The notes under the pieces were generated by a model that had not been told where the DNA came from, did no database searches, and worked only from the letters and a program-made list of their open reading frames with translations. The position numbers were made by a program, and so were the translations under genes. Below, one piece after another: positions 28,490 to 39,508 of a stretch of 64,000 bases of DNA. This DNA is from Clostridium sp. JN-9 (GTDB lineage Bacteria > Bacillota > Clostridia > Clostridiales > Clostridiaceae). Position 1 is the first letter of the stretch, and the number at the start of each line of letters is the position of its first letter. The DNA lies in the NCBI RefSeq assembly GCF_004103695.1, contig NZ_CP035280.1:744001-808000 (forward strand), written 5' to 3'.

Positions 28490-30169
28490 ATGACTTATTT
28501 GGAACTGGCAATAATAATTTTAATTTTAATAGCAGTGACTAAACCACTGGGAACATATCTTTATAAAATAGCAGGATGTGATGATATATCAAAAAAAGGA
28601 ATATTTAATTCCATTGATAATTTTATTTACAAAGCTATTGGTATTGATAAAATGTCTGTAATGGACTGGAAGAAGTATTCAAAGGCTTTTTTTATTACAA
28701 ACATTATTATGATTTTTATAGCTTTTATTATTTTATTTGTACAGGCATTACTTCCCTTTAACCCAACAGGTGCCAAGGGAATGAATGTGGCATTAGCATT
28801 TAATACCGCAGTAAGCTTTATGACAAATACAAATCTGCAGCATTATGCAGGAGAAAATGGGATAACATTTTTATCTCAGATGCTGGTCATTGTATTTTTA
28901 ATGTTTGCTTCAGCAGCTTCAGGTATAGCAACTGCATTTGCCATAATGAGAGGTATTGCACAGAAGAGAGATAACCTTGGAAACTTTTATGTGGATTTTA
29001 CAAGAATAATTACAAGGCTGCTGCTTCCATTTTCAATAGTAATAACTTTGATTCTGGTATCTCAGGGTGTGCCTGATACTTTCAGTGCAGTTCATAAAGC
29101 CAGCACTTTGCAGGGAGGAGTACAAACTATAATAACAGGACCTGTGGCAGTATTGGAATCTATAAAGCACATTGGCACAAATGGAGGAGGATTTTTTGCA
29201 GCCAATTCAGCTCATCCTTTTGAGAATCCAAATCCATTTACTAATTTAATAGAAATGTTATCTATGATGATGATTCCTGCGGCTTTGGTGTATACCTTCG
29301 GACTTATGACAGGAAGTAAGAAACACTCAAGGGTGTTATTTATTTCCCTTATGATTATTTTTGTAACATTGACTTCTGTAGGAATTTATTCTGAAGCACA
29401 TGCAGGAAAGCCATTTACACAGATGTCCATAAATAATTCTCTTGGAAATATGGAGGGAAAGGAAACCAGGTTTGGCTCAGGTGATTCTGCAATTTTTGCC
29501 GGGGTGACTACAGCCTTTACTACAGGATCAGTAAATTCTATGCATGATTCATACACTCCATTAGGAGGCGGAGTACCATTAATATTTATGATGCTTAACA
29601 CCATATTTGGAGGAGACGGATCAGGTATTCAAAACATTATACTCTATGCCATATTAACAGTTTTTATAACAGGACTTATGGTAGGAAGAACACCGGAATA
29701 TCTGGGCAATAAGATTGAAACAAGGGAAATAAAATTTGCAGCTCTGGCTATACTTATTCATCCTTTGTTAATATTATTTGCATCTGCTATAACTATAGTT
29801 TCGGGTAATGCAGTATCTTCCATAACAAATCCAGGTTTTCATGGACTTACCCAGATGATTTATGAGTTTACTACAGCTTCAGCAAATAATGGTTCGGAAT
29901 TTGCAGGATTTGCTGGCAATACAGCTTATATGAATATGCTTACAGGTGTAGTTATGTTTATAGGAAGATATGCAACTATAATTTTGCTTATGGCCATAGC
30001 AGGATCAATGGCTAAAAAGACTAAGCTTGAACCATCTAAAGGAACCTTCAGAACGGACAATGCTCTCTTTGGAGTTTTATTTGTTTCAATTATTATAATT
30101 GTCGGTGCACTGACATTTTTCCCAGCTTTAATTCTGGGGCCAATATCAGAATTTCTCAGCTTAGTTTAA
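28490..30169 (+). CDS. kdpA: K+-transporting ATPase subunit A (channel-like subunit)
   Basis: 559 residues, ten or more membrane helices, full family length. Selectivity-filter-type segments are visible ([68 protein letters not shown]), matching the four pore repeats of the SKT superfamily. It carries K+ through the membrane and passes it to KdpB. SD AAGGAGG precedes ATG 28490; kdpB follows after 14 nt. Confidence 0.97.
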   Translation: MTYLELAIIILILIAVTKPLGTYLYKIAGCDDISKKGIFNSIDNFIYKAIGIDKMSVMDWKKYSKAFFITNIIMIFIAFIILFVQALLPFNPTGAKGMNVALAFNTAVSFMTNTNLQHYAGENGITFLSQMLVIVFLMFASAASGIATAFAIMRGIAQKRDNLGNFYVDFTRIITRLLLPFSIVITLILVSQGVPDTFSAVHKASTLQGGVQTIITGPVAVLESIKHIGTNGGGFFAANSAHPFENPNPFTNLIEMLSMMMIPAALVYTFGLMTGSKKHSRVLFISLMIIFVTLTSVGIYSEAHAGKPFTQMSINNSLGNMEGKETRFGSGDSAIFAGVTTAFTTGSVNSMHDSYTPLGGGVPLIFMMLNTIFGGDGSGIQNIILYAILTVFITGLMVGRTPEYLGNKIETREIKFAALAILIHPLLILFASAITIVSGNAVSSITNPGFHGLTQMIYEFTTASANNGSEFAGFAGNTAYMNMLTGVVMFIGRYATIILLMAIAGSMAKKTKLEPSKGTFRTDNALFGVLFVSIIIIVGALTFFPALILGPISEFLSLV

Positions 30170-30183
30170 GGAGGATTAATACT

Positions 30184-32193
30184 ATGAGTAAAGGCATAAT
30201 GAAAAATTCTATAATTAGTTCATTTAAGAAAATGAATCCCAAATTTATGATAAAAAATCCTATTATGTTTATTGTTGAACTAGGTGCGTTACTTACTCTG
30301 CTTGTTACTATTTTTCCAGGAGTCTTTAAATCCACCCAAAGCTTTGGATATAATTTAACCATATCTTTGGTATTGTTTATTACAGTGTTCTTTGCAAATT
30401 TTGCAGAATCTATAGCAGAAGGAAGAGGAAAGGCACAGGCAGATACACTTAAGAAAACTAAAAAGGATACACAGGCAAAATTAATAGATAAGAATGGAAA
30501 TATAAAAATAGTAAGTTCATCTGAGCTTAAAAAGGGTGATGTTGTTCAGGTTTCTGCAGGAGAAATAATACCAAGCGATGGTGAGATTATTGAAGGTATT
30601 GCATCTGTAGATGAATCTGCCATTACCGGTGAATCAGCTCCCGTAATAAAAGAGGCTGATGGTGATTTCAATTCAGTTACAGGCGGTACAAAGGTTATGA
30701 CAAACAGCCTTAAAATAAGAATATCTGTAAGTGCCGGCGAATCCTTTCTGGATAAGATGATAAGTCTTGTGGAGGGAGCTGCCAGGCAGAAGACACCCAA
30801 TGAGCTTGCATTAAGCACTCTTTTAATAAGCCTCACCATTATTTTTCTAGTGGTAGTATGGACAATTATTCCTATTGCTGGATTTGTAAAAATAAATATA
30901 GATATATCTACTCTTATAGCACTTTTGGTATGCTTAATTCCTACCACCATAGGAGGACTTTTATCAGCCATTGGTATTGCAGGAATGGACAGGGTAACTA
31001 AGTTTAATGTTATTGCCATGTCCGGCCGTGCAGTTGAAGTAACAGGTGATATAAGCGCTATGCTTTTGGACAAAACAGGAACTATTACATTTGGTAACAG
31101 AATGGCAGATGAATTTATTCCTGTTGGAGGACACACTTCAAAGGAGGTAACATATTATGCTCTTCTTTCTTCACTTAAAGATAATACACCTGAAGGGCGT
31201 TCAGTTGTAGAGCTGGCACATAAGCTGGGAGTAAAGGCTGAAGCAGGCATAGAGGAAGATGCTGAAGTAATAGATTTTACAGCTGAAACAAGGATGAGCG
31301 GTATGAATTTTAAAAATGGTATGGCTGTGAGAAAAGGAGCCTCAGCTTCAGTGGAGGAATATGTAAAATCAAATAATGGGGTTATTCCAGCTGATTTGGA
31401 TAGTGAAGTTGAAAGAATATCAAAATTAGGGGGAACACCTTTAGTAGTAGTAAAAGAAAATGATATAATGGGAGTTATTTACCTTAAGGATATAATTAAA
31501 CCCGGAATGCAGGAAAGGTTTAAGCAGCTGAGAGCCATGGGAATAAAAACCATAATGGTAACAGGAGACAATCCTCTTACAGCACAAACCATAGCAAGAG
31601 AAGCTGGAGTTGATGATTTTATAGCACAGGCCAAGCCTGAAGATAAAATAACTGCAATAAAAAAAGAGCAGTCTCAGGGAAGGCTTGTTGCTATGACAGG
31701 AGACGGAACCAATGATGCTCCTGCACTTGCCCAGGCAGATGTGGGACTTGCCATGAACAGCGGGACTATGGCTGCCAAGGAAGCTGCCAATATGATAGAT
31801 TTGGATTCAGACCCTACAAAAATTATTGAGGTAGTTGAAATAGGGAAGCAGCTTCTTATGACAAGAGGATCCCTTACAACATTCAGCATAGCAAATGATG
31901 TTGCAAAATACTTTGCAATACTGCCTGCTATTATGTCAGCTACTCTGCCATCTATAGGAGTATTGAATATAATGGGATTAGCATCTTCTAATAGTGCCAT
32001 ACTTTCAGCTTTGATTTTTAATGCAGTTGTAATACCAGCATTAATACCAATTGCCATGAGAGGCATTAAGTATAAACCTGCATCTGCAAATGCAATACTT
32101 GCAAAGAATATGCTGTTGTATGGTGTGGGAGGAGTCATAACTCCATTTATAGGTATAAAGTTAATAGATATGATAGTCAGGTTATTCGTTTAG
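30184..32193 (+). CDS. kdpB: K+-transporting ATPase subunit B (P-type ATPase)
   Basis: 669 residues, typical length. Actuator TGES motif (ITGESAPV), phosphorylation motif DKTGT (codons 31069-31083, Asp296), KGAS nucleotide-binding segment (VRKGASASV), and hinge [17 protein letters not shown]. Membrane helices flank these. It hydrolyses ATP via an aspartyl phosphate to drive K+ uptake through KdpA. The conserved Ser phosphorylation motif TGES is intact. SD AAGGAGG precedes ATG 30184. Confidence 0.98.
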   Translation: MSKGIMKNSIISSFKKMNPKFMIKNPIMFIVELGALLTLLVTIFPGVFKSTQSFGYNLTISLVLFITVFFANFAESIAEGRGKAQADTLKKTKKDTQAKLIDKNGNIKIVSSSELKKGDVVQVSAGEIIPSDGEIIEGIASVDESAITGESAPVIKEADGDFNSVTGGTKVMTNSLKIRISVSAGESFLDKMISLVEGAARQKTPNELALSTLLISLTIIFLVVVWTIIPIAGFVKINIDISTLIALLVCLIPTTIGGLLSAIGIAGMDRVTKFNVIAMSGRAVEVTGDISAMLLDKTGTITFGNRMADEFIPVGGHTSKEVTYYALLSSLKDNTPEGRSVVELAHKLGVKAEAGIEEDAEVIDFTAETRMSGMNFKNGMAVRKGASASVEEYVKSNNGVIPADLDSEVERISKLGGTPLVVVKENDIMGVIYLKDIIKPGMQERFKQLRAMGIKTIMVTGDNPLTAQTIAREAGVDDFIAQAKPEDKITAIKKEQSQGRLVAMTGDGTNDAPALAQADVGLAMNSGTMAAKEAANMIDLDSDPTKIIEVVEIGKQLLMTRGSLTTFSIANDVAKYFAILPAIMSATLPSIGVLNIMGLASSNSAILSALIFNAVVIPALIPIAMRGIKYKPASANAILAKNMLLYGVGGVITPFIGIKLIDMIVRLFV

Positions 32194-32234
32194 ATCTTGA
32201 TATATCTTTCGTAAAGTGAAAAGAGGGAATTTAT

Positions 32235-32795
32235 ATGAATGAAGTTAAAAAAGGGTTAAGGCTTACTTTAATTTTTGTTATAATATTAGGTGTAATATAT
32301 CCGCTTGTTGTCACCGGAATTTCAAATCTGTTTTTCCCTAAGCAGGCAAAAGGAAGTTTAGTATATAATAAAAATGTACTTGTTGGTTCTTCATTAATAG
32401 GGGAAAGCTTTACTGATAACAAATGGTTTCAGGGAAGACCTTCAGCTGTTAATTATGATGCTTCCAAATCAGGAGGTACTAATACTGCAATGTCAAATCC
32501 TGAATTTAAAAAGAATCTTGAAAAAAATCTTCAGGATTTTTTAGCCAAGAATCCAACTGTTAAAAAACAGGATGTGCCTGCAGATATGATAACAGCTTCT
32601 GCCTCAGGACTAGACCCGGAAATATCTGTGCAATCAGCCAGACTCCAGGCAGAAAGAGTTGCTAAGGCAAATGGAATGTCTGTTAATGATGTAAATAAAT
32701 TAATAGACAGTACTAAGAGTGGTAAATTTTTAGGATTATTCGGGCAGGAAAGAGTTAATGTATTAACACTTAATTTAAAACTATTAAATAAATAA
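32235..32795 (+). CDS. kdpC: K+-transporting ATPase subunit C
   Basis: 186 residues: one N-terminal membrane helix (LTLIFVIILGVIYPLVVTGI) then the KdpC ectodomain with conserved GSSLIGESFTDNKWFQGRPSA and ITASASGLDPEISVQSARLQAERVA segments. It acts as a catalytic chaperone that stabilises the complex. ATG 32235 follows AGAGGG. Confidence 0.97.
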   Translation: MNEVKKGLRLTLIFVIILGVIYPLVVTGISNLFFPKQAKGSLVYNKNVLVGSSLIGESFTDNKWFQGRPSAVNYDASKSGGTNTAMSNPEFKKNLEKNLQDFLAKNPTVKKQDVPADMITASASGLDPEISVQSARLQAERVAKANGMSVNDVNKLIDSTKSGKFLGLFGQERVNVLTLNLKLLNK

Positions 32796-32815
32796 ACAAC
32801 TTTTCGAGGTGTGTT

Positions 32816-33940
32816 ATGAACAATAAGTCGCCGGATCAATTCTTAAAAGAAATTGAAAGAGCAAGCAAGGGCAGACTAAAAATATATATAGGCGCTGCAC
32901 CGGGAGTGGGAAAAACCTATCAGATGCTGAGGGATGCCCATGAAATGAAGGAAAATGGAATAGACATTGTTATAGGTCTCATTGAAACCTATGGAAGAAA
33001 GGGCACCATAGACCAGATAGGTGATCTTGAAGTGGTTCCTTTAAAACAGGTAGTTTATAAGAATGTTACACTAAAAGAAATGGATCTTGAGTCTATACTA
33101 AAAAGAAAACCTCAGATTGTAATTGTAGATGAACTTGCTCATACCAATGTACCTTACAGTAAAAATGAAAAGAGATATGAGGACGTACTGGAAATAATAG
33201 ATAATGGTATTAGTGTAATGACAGCAGTAAATATACAGCATTTCGAGAGCCTAAATGATTATGTAAACAGGATGACTGGAGTAAAGGTAAGGGAAACCAT
33301 TCCAGACACTATAATGGACTATGCTGATGAGGTTGAAGTTATTGATATTTCCATAGATGCCTTAAGGGATAGGCTGAGACAGGGGAAAATATACAGCAGT
33401 GACAAAGTGGAAACTGCCTTAAATAACTTCTTTAGGGTAGGCAACCTTAATGCATTAAGAGAATTAACATTAAGAGAAGTGGCAAACGAAGTTGATGAGC
33501 ACCTTATGGAATATAAGAATGAAAAAAGCGTTGATGGACTTATTGGGGCACAGGAAAAAATACTAGTATGCGTGAATTTAAATTTTAATGCAGAATACCT
33601 TATAAGACGTGGCTACAGATTGTCAAAAATGCTAAAGGCTCCTCTTTTTATTTTAAATATAAAAAGTGAGAAATATACCACAGATAGGGAAACACTTAAA
33701 AAATTAGATGATTTAAGTGCACTATGCATGAAGCTTGGAGCAGAATTTAAGGTTGCTGCTGCACGAGATCCCGCAGAGGCTATTATTGAATTTGCTAAAG
33801 AAAATGCCATAACTCAGGTAATAATAGGTCAGTCTGCCAGAACCAGGACACATGAAATTTTAAAGGGATCCATTGTGAGAAAAATAATGAGAGGCACAAA
33901 ATATGTGGATGTTATGGTAGTTGCGGATCCAAGAACTTAA
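32816..33940 (+). CDS. kdpD: Truncated KdpD: osmosensory KdpD domain plus USP domain, no kinase
   Basis: 374 residues. The N-terminal KdpD domain (about 15-225) has Walker A GAAPGVGKTYQM, Walker B IVIVDELAHTN and the following PYSKNEKRYEDV...NIQHFESLND segment. A universal-stress-protein domain (about 245-370, ending GSIVRKIMRGTKYVDVMVV) comes next. The four TM helices, GAF-like and histidine kinase domains of full-length KdpD (~900 residues) are absent; the CDS ends cleanly at a terminator, so this is not a frameshift. Similar short KdpD proteins are known in Clostridium. It may act as cytosolic K+/nucleotide sensor for a separate kinase. Confidence 0.92.
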   Translation: MNNKSPDQFLKEIERASKGRLKIYIGAAPGVGKTYQMLRDAHEMKENGIDIVIGLIETYGRKGTIDQIGDLEVVPLKQVVYKNVTLKEMDLESILKRKPQIVIVDELAHTNVPYSKNEKRYEDVLEIIDNGISVMTAVNIQHFESLNDYVNRMTGVKVRETIPDTIMDYADEVEVIDISIDALRDRLRQGKIYSSDKVETALNNFFRVGNLNALRELTLREVANEVDEHLMEYKNEKSVDGLIGAQEKILVCVNLNFNAEYLIRRGYRLSKMLKAPLFILNIKSEKYTTDRETLKKLDDLSALCMKLGAEFKVAAARDPAEAIIEFAKENAITQVIIGQSARTRTHEILKGSIVRKIMRGTKYVDVMVVADPRT

Positions 33941-33970
33941 AGGTTATAATATAACATTGAAATTTTATAA

Positions 33971-34000
33971 AAAATGTCCTCACATCAGGGCATTTTTATT
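33971..34000 (+). terminator. Terminator of kdpFABCD
   Basis: AAAATGTCCT (33971-33980) / AGGGCATTTT (33987-33996), loop CACATC, T-rich tail. Confidence 0.8.
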
Positions 34001-34075
34001 TATACAATGAATATTTTCTAAATGATGAGTAAAAGATAAATTTAAGTTTAATAACTTAAATTGGAGGAAAATAAT

Positions 34076-34438
34076 ATGAATACAACAATGGATCTTCTGC
34101 CCTTATCCCTTATGAAAAATGATAATCCCCATCAGATATGTATAGATGCATGTGTTAAATGTGTTCAGATATGCCAGGAGTGTTTTCATCTGTGCTTGTC
34201 AGAAAATGATGTTAAGGAAAGAACAAACTGTATTAAAACACTTCAGGACTGCTCTGAAATATGTACAGCAGCATATTGTTTTATGTCAAGGGTAAGCACA
34301 AGCATAAAGGAAGTCTGCAGCTTATGTGCTGAAATTTGTGAAAGATGTGCAACTGAATGTGATATGTTTCAGGATCAGCACTGCAAAACCTGTGCAGACA
34401 CCTGCAGGCAATGTGCAAATGAATGCAGACTTATTTAA
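34076..34438 (+). CDS. Cys-rich four-helix-bundle protein (Csp copper-storage-like, DUF326)
   Basis: 120 residues with 20 cysteines, mostly in CxxxC or CxxC spacings along predicted helices (CIDACVKCVQICQECFHLC, CIKTLQDCSEIC, CSLCAEICERCATEC, CKTCADTCRQCANEC). This is the pattern of cytosolic Csp proteins, whose four-helix bundle stores many Cu(I) ions in its core. No signal peptide, so cytosolic. ATG 34076 follows GGAGG; the preceding TTG is too close. Monocistronic; the stop is followed at once by an interspersed repeat array. Confidence 0.85.
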   Translation: MNTTMDLLPLSLMKNDNPHQICIDACVKCVQICQECFHLCLSENDVKERTNCIKTLQDCSEICTAAYCFMSRVSTSIKEVCSLCAEICERCATECDMFQDQHCKTCADTCRQCANECRLI

Positions 34439-34493
34439 AAGAATAAAGATTAAAGATCAAAGAACAAAGATTAAAGAATGTTCTTTAATCTTT
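34439..34493 (+). repeat. AAAGATTAAAGAACAAAG array with perfect palindrome
   Basis: Begins directly after the stop of the Csp-like gene. 34466-34478 and 34481-34493 are exact 13-bp inverted copies around TG (AAAGATTAAAGAA/TTCTTTAATCTTT), so it may also serve as a terminator. Confidence 0.75.
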
Positions 34494-34509
34494 CCTGCTT
34501 TAGATATAT

Positions 34510-34637
34510 GGCTCTTTTATTCAATAGTGTTGATAAAGTAACAAATTCCCGTTAGGGACAAGCTAATTAAATATATTTCAGCATTTCTCATATTTATATA
34601 TGTATTTTCCATATTAATTTTACTTATGTTTCTATAA
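34510..34637 (-). mobile_element. Remnant of the IS1595-like element (3' end and right terminal repeat)
   Basis: Terminal repeat GGCTCTTTTATTCAATAGTG at 34510-34529 and the following ~100 nt match the right end of the copies at 40811-40860 and 56941-57060. The minus-strand sequence encodes the transposase C-terminus (SKINMENTYINMRNAEI) with a one-base deletion relative to copy 1. The 5' part of the element is missing. Confidence 0.8.
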
Positions 34638-34923
34638 ATTTAAGTTTTTCTGTTAGTTCAATATATTTTTGTTCATATTTTTTCCATTGTCTTAAACTAC
34701 ATAATGTTATAGGAATAAAAAGCAAAGTTATTTGACAAAAGGTTTTCACCAAAAATGTTTTATTTGTAAGGCGATTTATACCAAATGCTAAAAGTATAAA
34801 AAATATATAAAGTATTAGTACTACTAATGCAACAGTAAAATTATTAATCAATATATATAAAAGCTTACCTCTTTTTCTTTTAACTGACCACTCTTTTAAA
34901 AATTTATAATTTTTATTTTCCAT
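34624..34923 (-). CDS. Small membrane protein, possibly 3'-truncated by IS remnant
   Basis: 99 residues from ATG 34923 (MENKNYKFLKEW); an in-frame ATG at 34938 is nearer an AAAGGA but too close to it. Two hydrophobic segments (about 25-47 and 57-75), then a charged helix. No family recognised. The last residues (KFIET) and the stop lie in sequence shared with the IS1595-like copies, so the original C-terminus may have been replaced when the element was deleted. Confidence 0.5.
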   Translation of the reverse strand: MENKNYKFLKEWSVKRKRGKLLYILINNFTVALVVLILYIFFILLAFGINRLTNKTFLVKTFCQITLLFIPITLCSLRQWKKYEQKYIELTEKLKFIET

Positions 34924-35117
34924 AATAATAACGTTCATTCCTTTCGCTGTGCTTAGGGCACAAAGTTTTATTAAAGTGATTAATTTACAAAATCCTGTGA
35001 ATAATATAGACAAGTATATTTTATATTATACATATTCAATTATGATATATATAATAACTTTATTACTTTCTCAATTAATGATCAGAAAAAAGCCTTGACT
35101 TTTTTAGATAATTTTTC

Positions 35118-35145
35118 TTGACAGTTTTTTTAATAAGGTTATAAT
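35118..35145 (+). promoter_or_regulatory. Sigma-A promoter of valS-folC
   Basis: TTGACA (35118-35123), 16-bp spacer, TATAAT (35140-35145): near-consensus, just upstream of the T-box leader. Confidence 0.85.
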
Positions 35146-35164
35146 ATACTTAAAATGTAATAGT

Positions 35165-35445
35165 TGTGATGCTGAGAAGAAGAGGAGTAGAGGATGTAAA
35201 TATTAAGAGAGGAAAGTTCTGTGGATGAAAAACTTTCTATATGTAAAGCCTTGAAGGTAGCTTTGGAGCATCTTTACAGAACCACGGCTGTGTGCTGTAC
35301 AGTAAGTAAAGACGGTTTTCTTAACCGTTATTAATTAAGAGCCTGGTATGATAAACAATACGTAAACATGCATAGTTTATCTTAAAGCAGGAAAAAAGGT
35401 GGTACCGCGAGTTTTCGTCCTTTTATGGATGAAGGCTTTTTTTAT
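35165..35445 (+). promoter_or_regulatory. T-box riboswitch, valine specific (GUA specifier)
   Basis: Stem I base GATGCT (35168-35173) pairs with AGCATC (about 35267-35272). In the 3' side of stem I the specifier is GTA (35257-35259), a valine codon. The T-box core GGTGGTACCGCG is at 35398-35409, followed by the terminator TTCGTCC/GGATGAA (35414-35433) and a T-run. Uncharged tRNA-Val should pair with the specifier and stabilise the antiterminator, switching on valS. The gene downstream agrees with the specifier. Confidence 0.95.
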
Positions 35446-35496
35446 TGGTAAAAATTATTATTTAAATATATAAACATATTTAGCGGGGTGTATAAA

Positions 35497-38145
35497 GTGG
35501 AAGATTCAAAAAATATCAGCAAAACATATGATCCAAAAGAATTCGAAGACAAAATATATGAATGGTGGCAGGAAAAAAAGTTATTTACACCTAAAGTGGA
35601 TAAAAGTAAAAAGCCATACACAATTATGATGCCTCCTCCTAATATTACAGGAAAACTGCATTTAGGTCATGCACTGGATAATGCCATGCAGGATTTCTTA
35701 ATAAGGGTAAAAAGAATGCAGGGATACAGCACTTTGTGGCTTCCAGGTGAGGATCATGCCAGCATTGCAACTGAGGTCAAGGTAGAAAATGAGCTTCTTA
35801 AAAAAGGACTTAAGAAAAAAGAAATGGGAAGGGAAGCTTTCCTTGAAAAAGTGTGGCAGTGGACTGATGAATACAGGGAAAGAATCAGAAAACAGCTTAA
35901 GAAAATGGGATGTTCCGCAGATTTTACAAGAGAAAGCTTTACTATGGATGAAAAGCTTGATAAAGCTGTTAAGACGGTGTTTGTAAAATTATATAATGAA
36001 GGGTTAATTTATCAGGGAAACAGATTAATAAACTGGTGTCCAAAATGTAAAACAGCATTGTCAGATGCTGAAATTGAATACAGTGAGCAGGAAGGGCACT
36101 TCTGGCATATTAAATATCCAGTAGTAGGAAGCGATGAATTCTTAGAGATAGCTACCACAAGGCCTGAAACCATGCTTGGAGATTCTGCAGTAGCAGTAAA
36201 TCCAAGGGATTCAAGATATACTCATTTAGTTGGAAATAAATTAATACTTCCACTGGTTAACAGAGAAATACCAATAATAGCTGATGACTACGTGGACATG
36301 GAATTTGGAACAGGTGCAGTTAAAATAACTCCTGCTCATGATCCAAATGATTATCAGGTTGGAAAGAGACATAACCTTGATGAAATCATAATAATGAATG
36401 AGGATGGCACTATAAGACAGCCTGGTACAAAATATGACGGCCTGGACAGATATGAGGGGAGAAAATTAATTGTTTCAGACTTAGAAAAGCTTGGACTGCT
36501 GGTTAAAGTAAAAGAACACAGTCATAATGTAGGCTGTCACGACAGATGCGGTACAGTTGTGGAGCCAATGGTTTCAAAACAGTGGTTTGTAAAAATGGAA
36601 GGCCTTGCAAAGCCGGCTATTGAAGCTGTAAGAAACAAGGAAACAAAGTTTGTGCCTGAAAGATTTGATAAAATATATTTTAACTGGATGGAAAATATTC
36701 AGGACTGGTGTATTTCAAGACAGCTGTGGTGGGGACACAGAATACCTGTATGGTACTGTAAAGACTGCGGAAAGGTTATAGTTTCAGTAGATGCACCGAA
36801 GAAATGTGATGGCTGTGGAAGCAGTAATTTACAGCAGGATAAGGATGTACTTGATACCTGGTTCTCATCGGCACTGTGGCCATTTTCAACATTAGGCTGG
36901 CCTGATGAAACTGAGGACTTAAAATATTTTTATCCAACATCAACTTTGGTAACAGGCTATGATATTATATTCTTCTGGGTGGCCAGAATGATATTCTCAG
37001 GTATTCATAATATGGGAGAGGTACCTTTTGAAACTGTGCTGATTCATGGCATAGTAAGAGATTCTCAGGGCAGAAAAATGTCAAAATCTCTTGGTAATGG
37101 CGTGGATCCACTGGATGTAATTGATAAATATGGTGCTGATGCATTAAGATTTATGCTGATTACAGGTAATGCAGCAGGCAGTGATATAAGATTCTATGAG
37201 GAAAAGGTAGAATCAGCAAGAAATTTTGCAAACAAGATCTGGAATGCATCAAGGTTTGTACTAATGAACTTAGACAGAGATCTTATGGAAAAATATAAAA
37301 ACTGCCATAATTACTCACTGGCAGATAAATGGATATTATCAAGAACAAATACTATAGTAGAAGAGGTTACTTCCAATATTGATAAATATGAACTGGGAAT
37401 AGCTTCACAGAAGGTTTATGACTTTATGTGGGGAGAATTCTGTGACTGGTACATTGAACTTGTAAAGCCGGTTATGTATGGTGATGATGAAGAGGCAAAG
37501 GGTGTTGCTTATAATGTATTAAACAAAGTATTAACCATTGGACTGCAGCTCCTTCACCCAGTAATGCCATTTATTACAGAGGAAATTTATCTTCATCTGG
37601 AAAGACAATATGAATCCATAACAATATCAAAATGGCCTGAATATGAGGAAGCACTGCACAATGAAAAAGCTGAGAAAGAAATGGAATATATAATTGAAGC
37701 CATTAAATCCATAAGAAATGTGAGAACAGAAATGAATGTACCACCTTCCAGAAAGGCTAAGATAATGGCATTCATTACAGAAAATGAATCTAAGCCTGCC
37801 TTTGAAGAAGGAAAAGTTTACTTTGAAAAACTGGCTTCTGCAAGCTCCGTTGAATTTTTAAATTCCAAGGAACAGGTACCTGATAATGCAGTTTCAGTAG
37901 TTACCTCGGCAGGTGAAATATTTATTCCTCTATTTGACTTAATAGATAAGGAAAAAGAGCTGGAAAGATTAAATAAGGAAAAAGAAAAACTGGAAAGTGA
38001 AATTAAAAGAGTTGAAAATAAACTTTCAAATGAGAAGTTTGTATCCAGAGCTCCTGAATCAGTAGTCAATGAAGAAAGAGCAAAGGGCGATAAATATAAT
38101 GAAATGCTGAAAGCTGTTCTTCAAAGATTACAGGGCTTAAAGTAA
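35497..38145 (+). CDS. valS: Valyl-tRNA synthetase
   Basis: 882 residues, normal length. Class I signature HLGH (codons 35659-35670) within [21 protein letters not shown], and KMSKS (37075-37089). The editing domain segment [18 protein letters not shown], a Zn-binding cluster (CKDCGKVI...KKCDGCG), the anticodon-binding domain and the C-terminal coiled coil (from about residue 815) are present. It charges tRNA-Val. GTG 35497 lies 8 nt behind GCGGGG; an in-frame GTG at 35488 overlaps that SD. Controlled by the T-box leader; folC follows after 25 nt, so both are probably under T-box control. Confidence 0.97.
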   Translation: MEDSKNISKTYDPKEFEDKIYEWWQEKKLFTPKVDKSKKPYTIMMPPPNITGKLHLGHALDNAMQDFLIRVKRMQGYSTLWLPGEDHASIATEVKVENELLKKGLKKKEMGREAFLEKVWQWTDEYRERIRKQLKKMGCSADFTRESFTMDEKLDKAVKTVFVKLYNEGLIYQGNRLINWCPKCKTALSDAEIEYSEQEGHFWHIKYPVVGSDEFLEIATTRPETMLGDSAVAVNPRDSRYTHLVGNKLILPLVNREIPIIADDYVDMEFGTGAVKITPAHDPNDYQVGKRHNLDEIIIMNEDGTIRQPGTKYDGLDRYEGRKLIVSDLEKLGLLVKVKEHSHNVGCHDRCGTVVEPMVSKQWFVKMEGLAKPAIEAVRNKETKFVPERFDKIYFNWMENIQDWCISRQLWWGHRIPVWYCKDCGKVIVSVDAPKKCDGCGSSNLQQDKDVLDTWFSSALWPFSTLGWPDETEDLKYFYPTSTLVTGYDIIFFWVARMIFSGIHNMGEVPFETVLIHGIVRDSQGRKMSKSLGNGVDPLDVIDKYGADALRFMLITGNAAGSDIRFYEEKVESARNFANKIWNASRFVLMNLDRDLMEKYKNCHNYSLADKWILSRTNTIVEEVTSNIDKYELGIASQKVYDFMWGEFCDWYIELVKPVMYGDDEEAKGVAYNVLNKVLTIGLQLLHPVMPFITEEIYLHLERQYESITISKWPEYEEALHNEKAEKEMEYIIEAIKSIRNVRTEMNVPPSRKAKIMAFITENESKPAFEEGKVYFEKLASASSVEFLNSKEQVPDNAVSVVTSAGEIFIPLFDLIDKEKELERLNKEKEKLESEIKRVENKLSNEKFVSRAPESVVNEERAKGDKYNEMLKAVLQRLQGLK

Positions 38146-38170
38146 ATATGTAATTGGGGGCGCATTACAA

Positions 38171-39508
38171 ATGAATTATCATGAAGCCATGGAGTATATA
38201 AATGATACAGCTAAATTTGGGAGCAACCTTGGACTTTCCAGAACTGAAAAACTTCTGGAACACCTGGGGAATCCCCATAAAAAGTTAAAATGTGTACACA
38301 TTGCCGGAACTAACGGGAAAGGCTCTATTACTGTTATGCTCAGCACAATGCTGAGAGAAGCAGGGTATAAAGTTGGTATGTATACATCACCATACCTTGA
38401 GGAATTTGAAGAGAGAATTCAAATTAATGGAGTTAATATACCAAAATCTGATTTAGCTGAAGCAGTAACTCAGGTGGCAGAGGCTGTAGACAAGGTACTT
38501 AAGGAAGGCTATGACAATCCAACGGAATTTGAAATTATAACCTGTGCCATGTTCTATTACTTTTATAAAATGAAGGTTGATTATGCCGTTATGGAGGTTG
38601 GATTAGGGGGGAGACTTGATTCCACCAATGTACTTACAGCAGGAAACGGATTTGGAACACTGGTTAGTGTAATAGCTTCCATAAGCTATGATCATATGAA
38701 TATTCTGGGAAATACATTAGGTGAAATAGCACATGAAAAGGCAGGTATAATTAAAAAGAATATACCTTTGGTGCTTTATCCTCAGGAGCCTGAGGCACAG
38801 CAGGTCATAGAAGACACTGCCTTAAAAATGAACAGTAAAATAATTAATGTAAATAAAAACTCTGTGGCTTATGAAGATGAATTAAATCCTATGAATAGTG
38901 ACTTTACACAATCCATAGTGGTAAAATCCAATAAAGATACTTATCATATTAAGTTATCACTTCTGGGACAGCACCAGCTTCTTAACTGTGCTACTGCAAT
39001 ATATGCAGCAGAGCAGTTAATTCAGGCAGGAGCAGTAAAGCTTAAGAAAGGCAGCATAGAAACTGCTTTGAGCAAAGTAAAATGGCCTGGAAGACTGGAA
39101 GTAATGAGTAAAGAGCCATTTATAGTAATTGATGGGGCACATAATATTGATGGAATCACAAAGCTCACAGACAGCGTTAAAACATATTTCAAATATAATA
39201 AAATGATTTTGATTTTAGGAATATTGGCGGATAAACAAATTGATGCCATGATTAGTCAAATTGCTCCCATGGCAGATAAAATAATAACAGTGAGCCCTCA
39301 CAGTTCAAGGGCAGAGAGCTCAGATAAGCTTAAGAATGCAATTTTGAATTATAACAGAAATTGTGAGAACATTGATGATTATGAAAAGGCACTGAAAAAG
39401 GCAGTTTCATATATGCAAAAAGGTGATTTGCTCCTTATAAGCGGTTCATTATACATGATAGGTGATATGAGGAAAACAATAAAAAGGAGTATTTCAGAAC
39501 TACTTTAA
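38171..39508 (+). CDS. folC: Folylpolyglutamate synthase / dihydrofolate synthase
   Basis: 445 residues. Mur-ligase superfamily: P-loop HIAGTNGKGSITVML, the FolC signature region (FEIITCAMFYYFYKMKVDYAVMEVGLGGRLDSTNV), SYDHMNILGNTLGEIAHEKAGIIK, and the C-terminal domain with VIDGAHNIDGI. It adds glutamate to folates (and possibly to dihydropteroate). SD GGGGGCG precedes ATG 38171. The last eight codons and the stop are part of a 23-bp perfect terminator stem. Confidence 0.95.
   Translation: MNYHEAMEYINDTAKFGSNLGLSRTEKLLEHLGNPHKKLKCVHIAGTNGKGSITVMLSTMLREAGYKVGMYTSPYLEEFEERIQINGVNIPKSDLAEAVTQVAEAVDKVLKEGYDNPTEFEIITCAMFYYFYKMKVDYAVMEVGLGGRLDSTNVLTAGNGFGTLVSVIASISYDHMNILGNTLGEIAHEKAGIIKKNIPLVLYPQEPEAQQVIEDTALKMNSKIINVNKNSVAYEDELNPMNSDFTQSIVVKSNKDTYHIKLSLLGQHQLLNCATAIYAAEQLIQAGAVKLKKGSIETALSKVKWPGRLEVMSKEPFIVIDGAHNIDGITKLTDSVKTYFKYNKMILILGILADKQIDAMISQIAPMADKIITVSPHSSRAESSDKLKNAILNYNRNCENIDDYEKALKKAVSYMQKGDLLLISGSLYMIGDMRKTIKRSISELL

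Noticed and set aside
30546-31136. 196-codon minus-strand frame inside kdpB
   Set aside because: Shadow of a strongly conserved P-type ATPase gene; no ribosome site or sensible protein.
31674-32138. 154-codon minus-strand frame inside kdpB
   Set aside because: Composition is that of an antisense shadow; kdpB explains the region.
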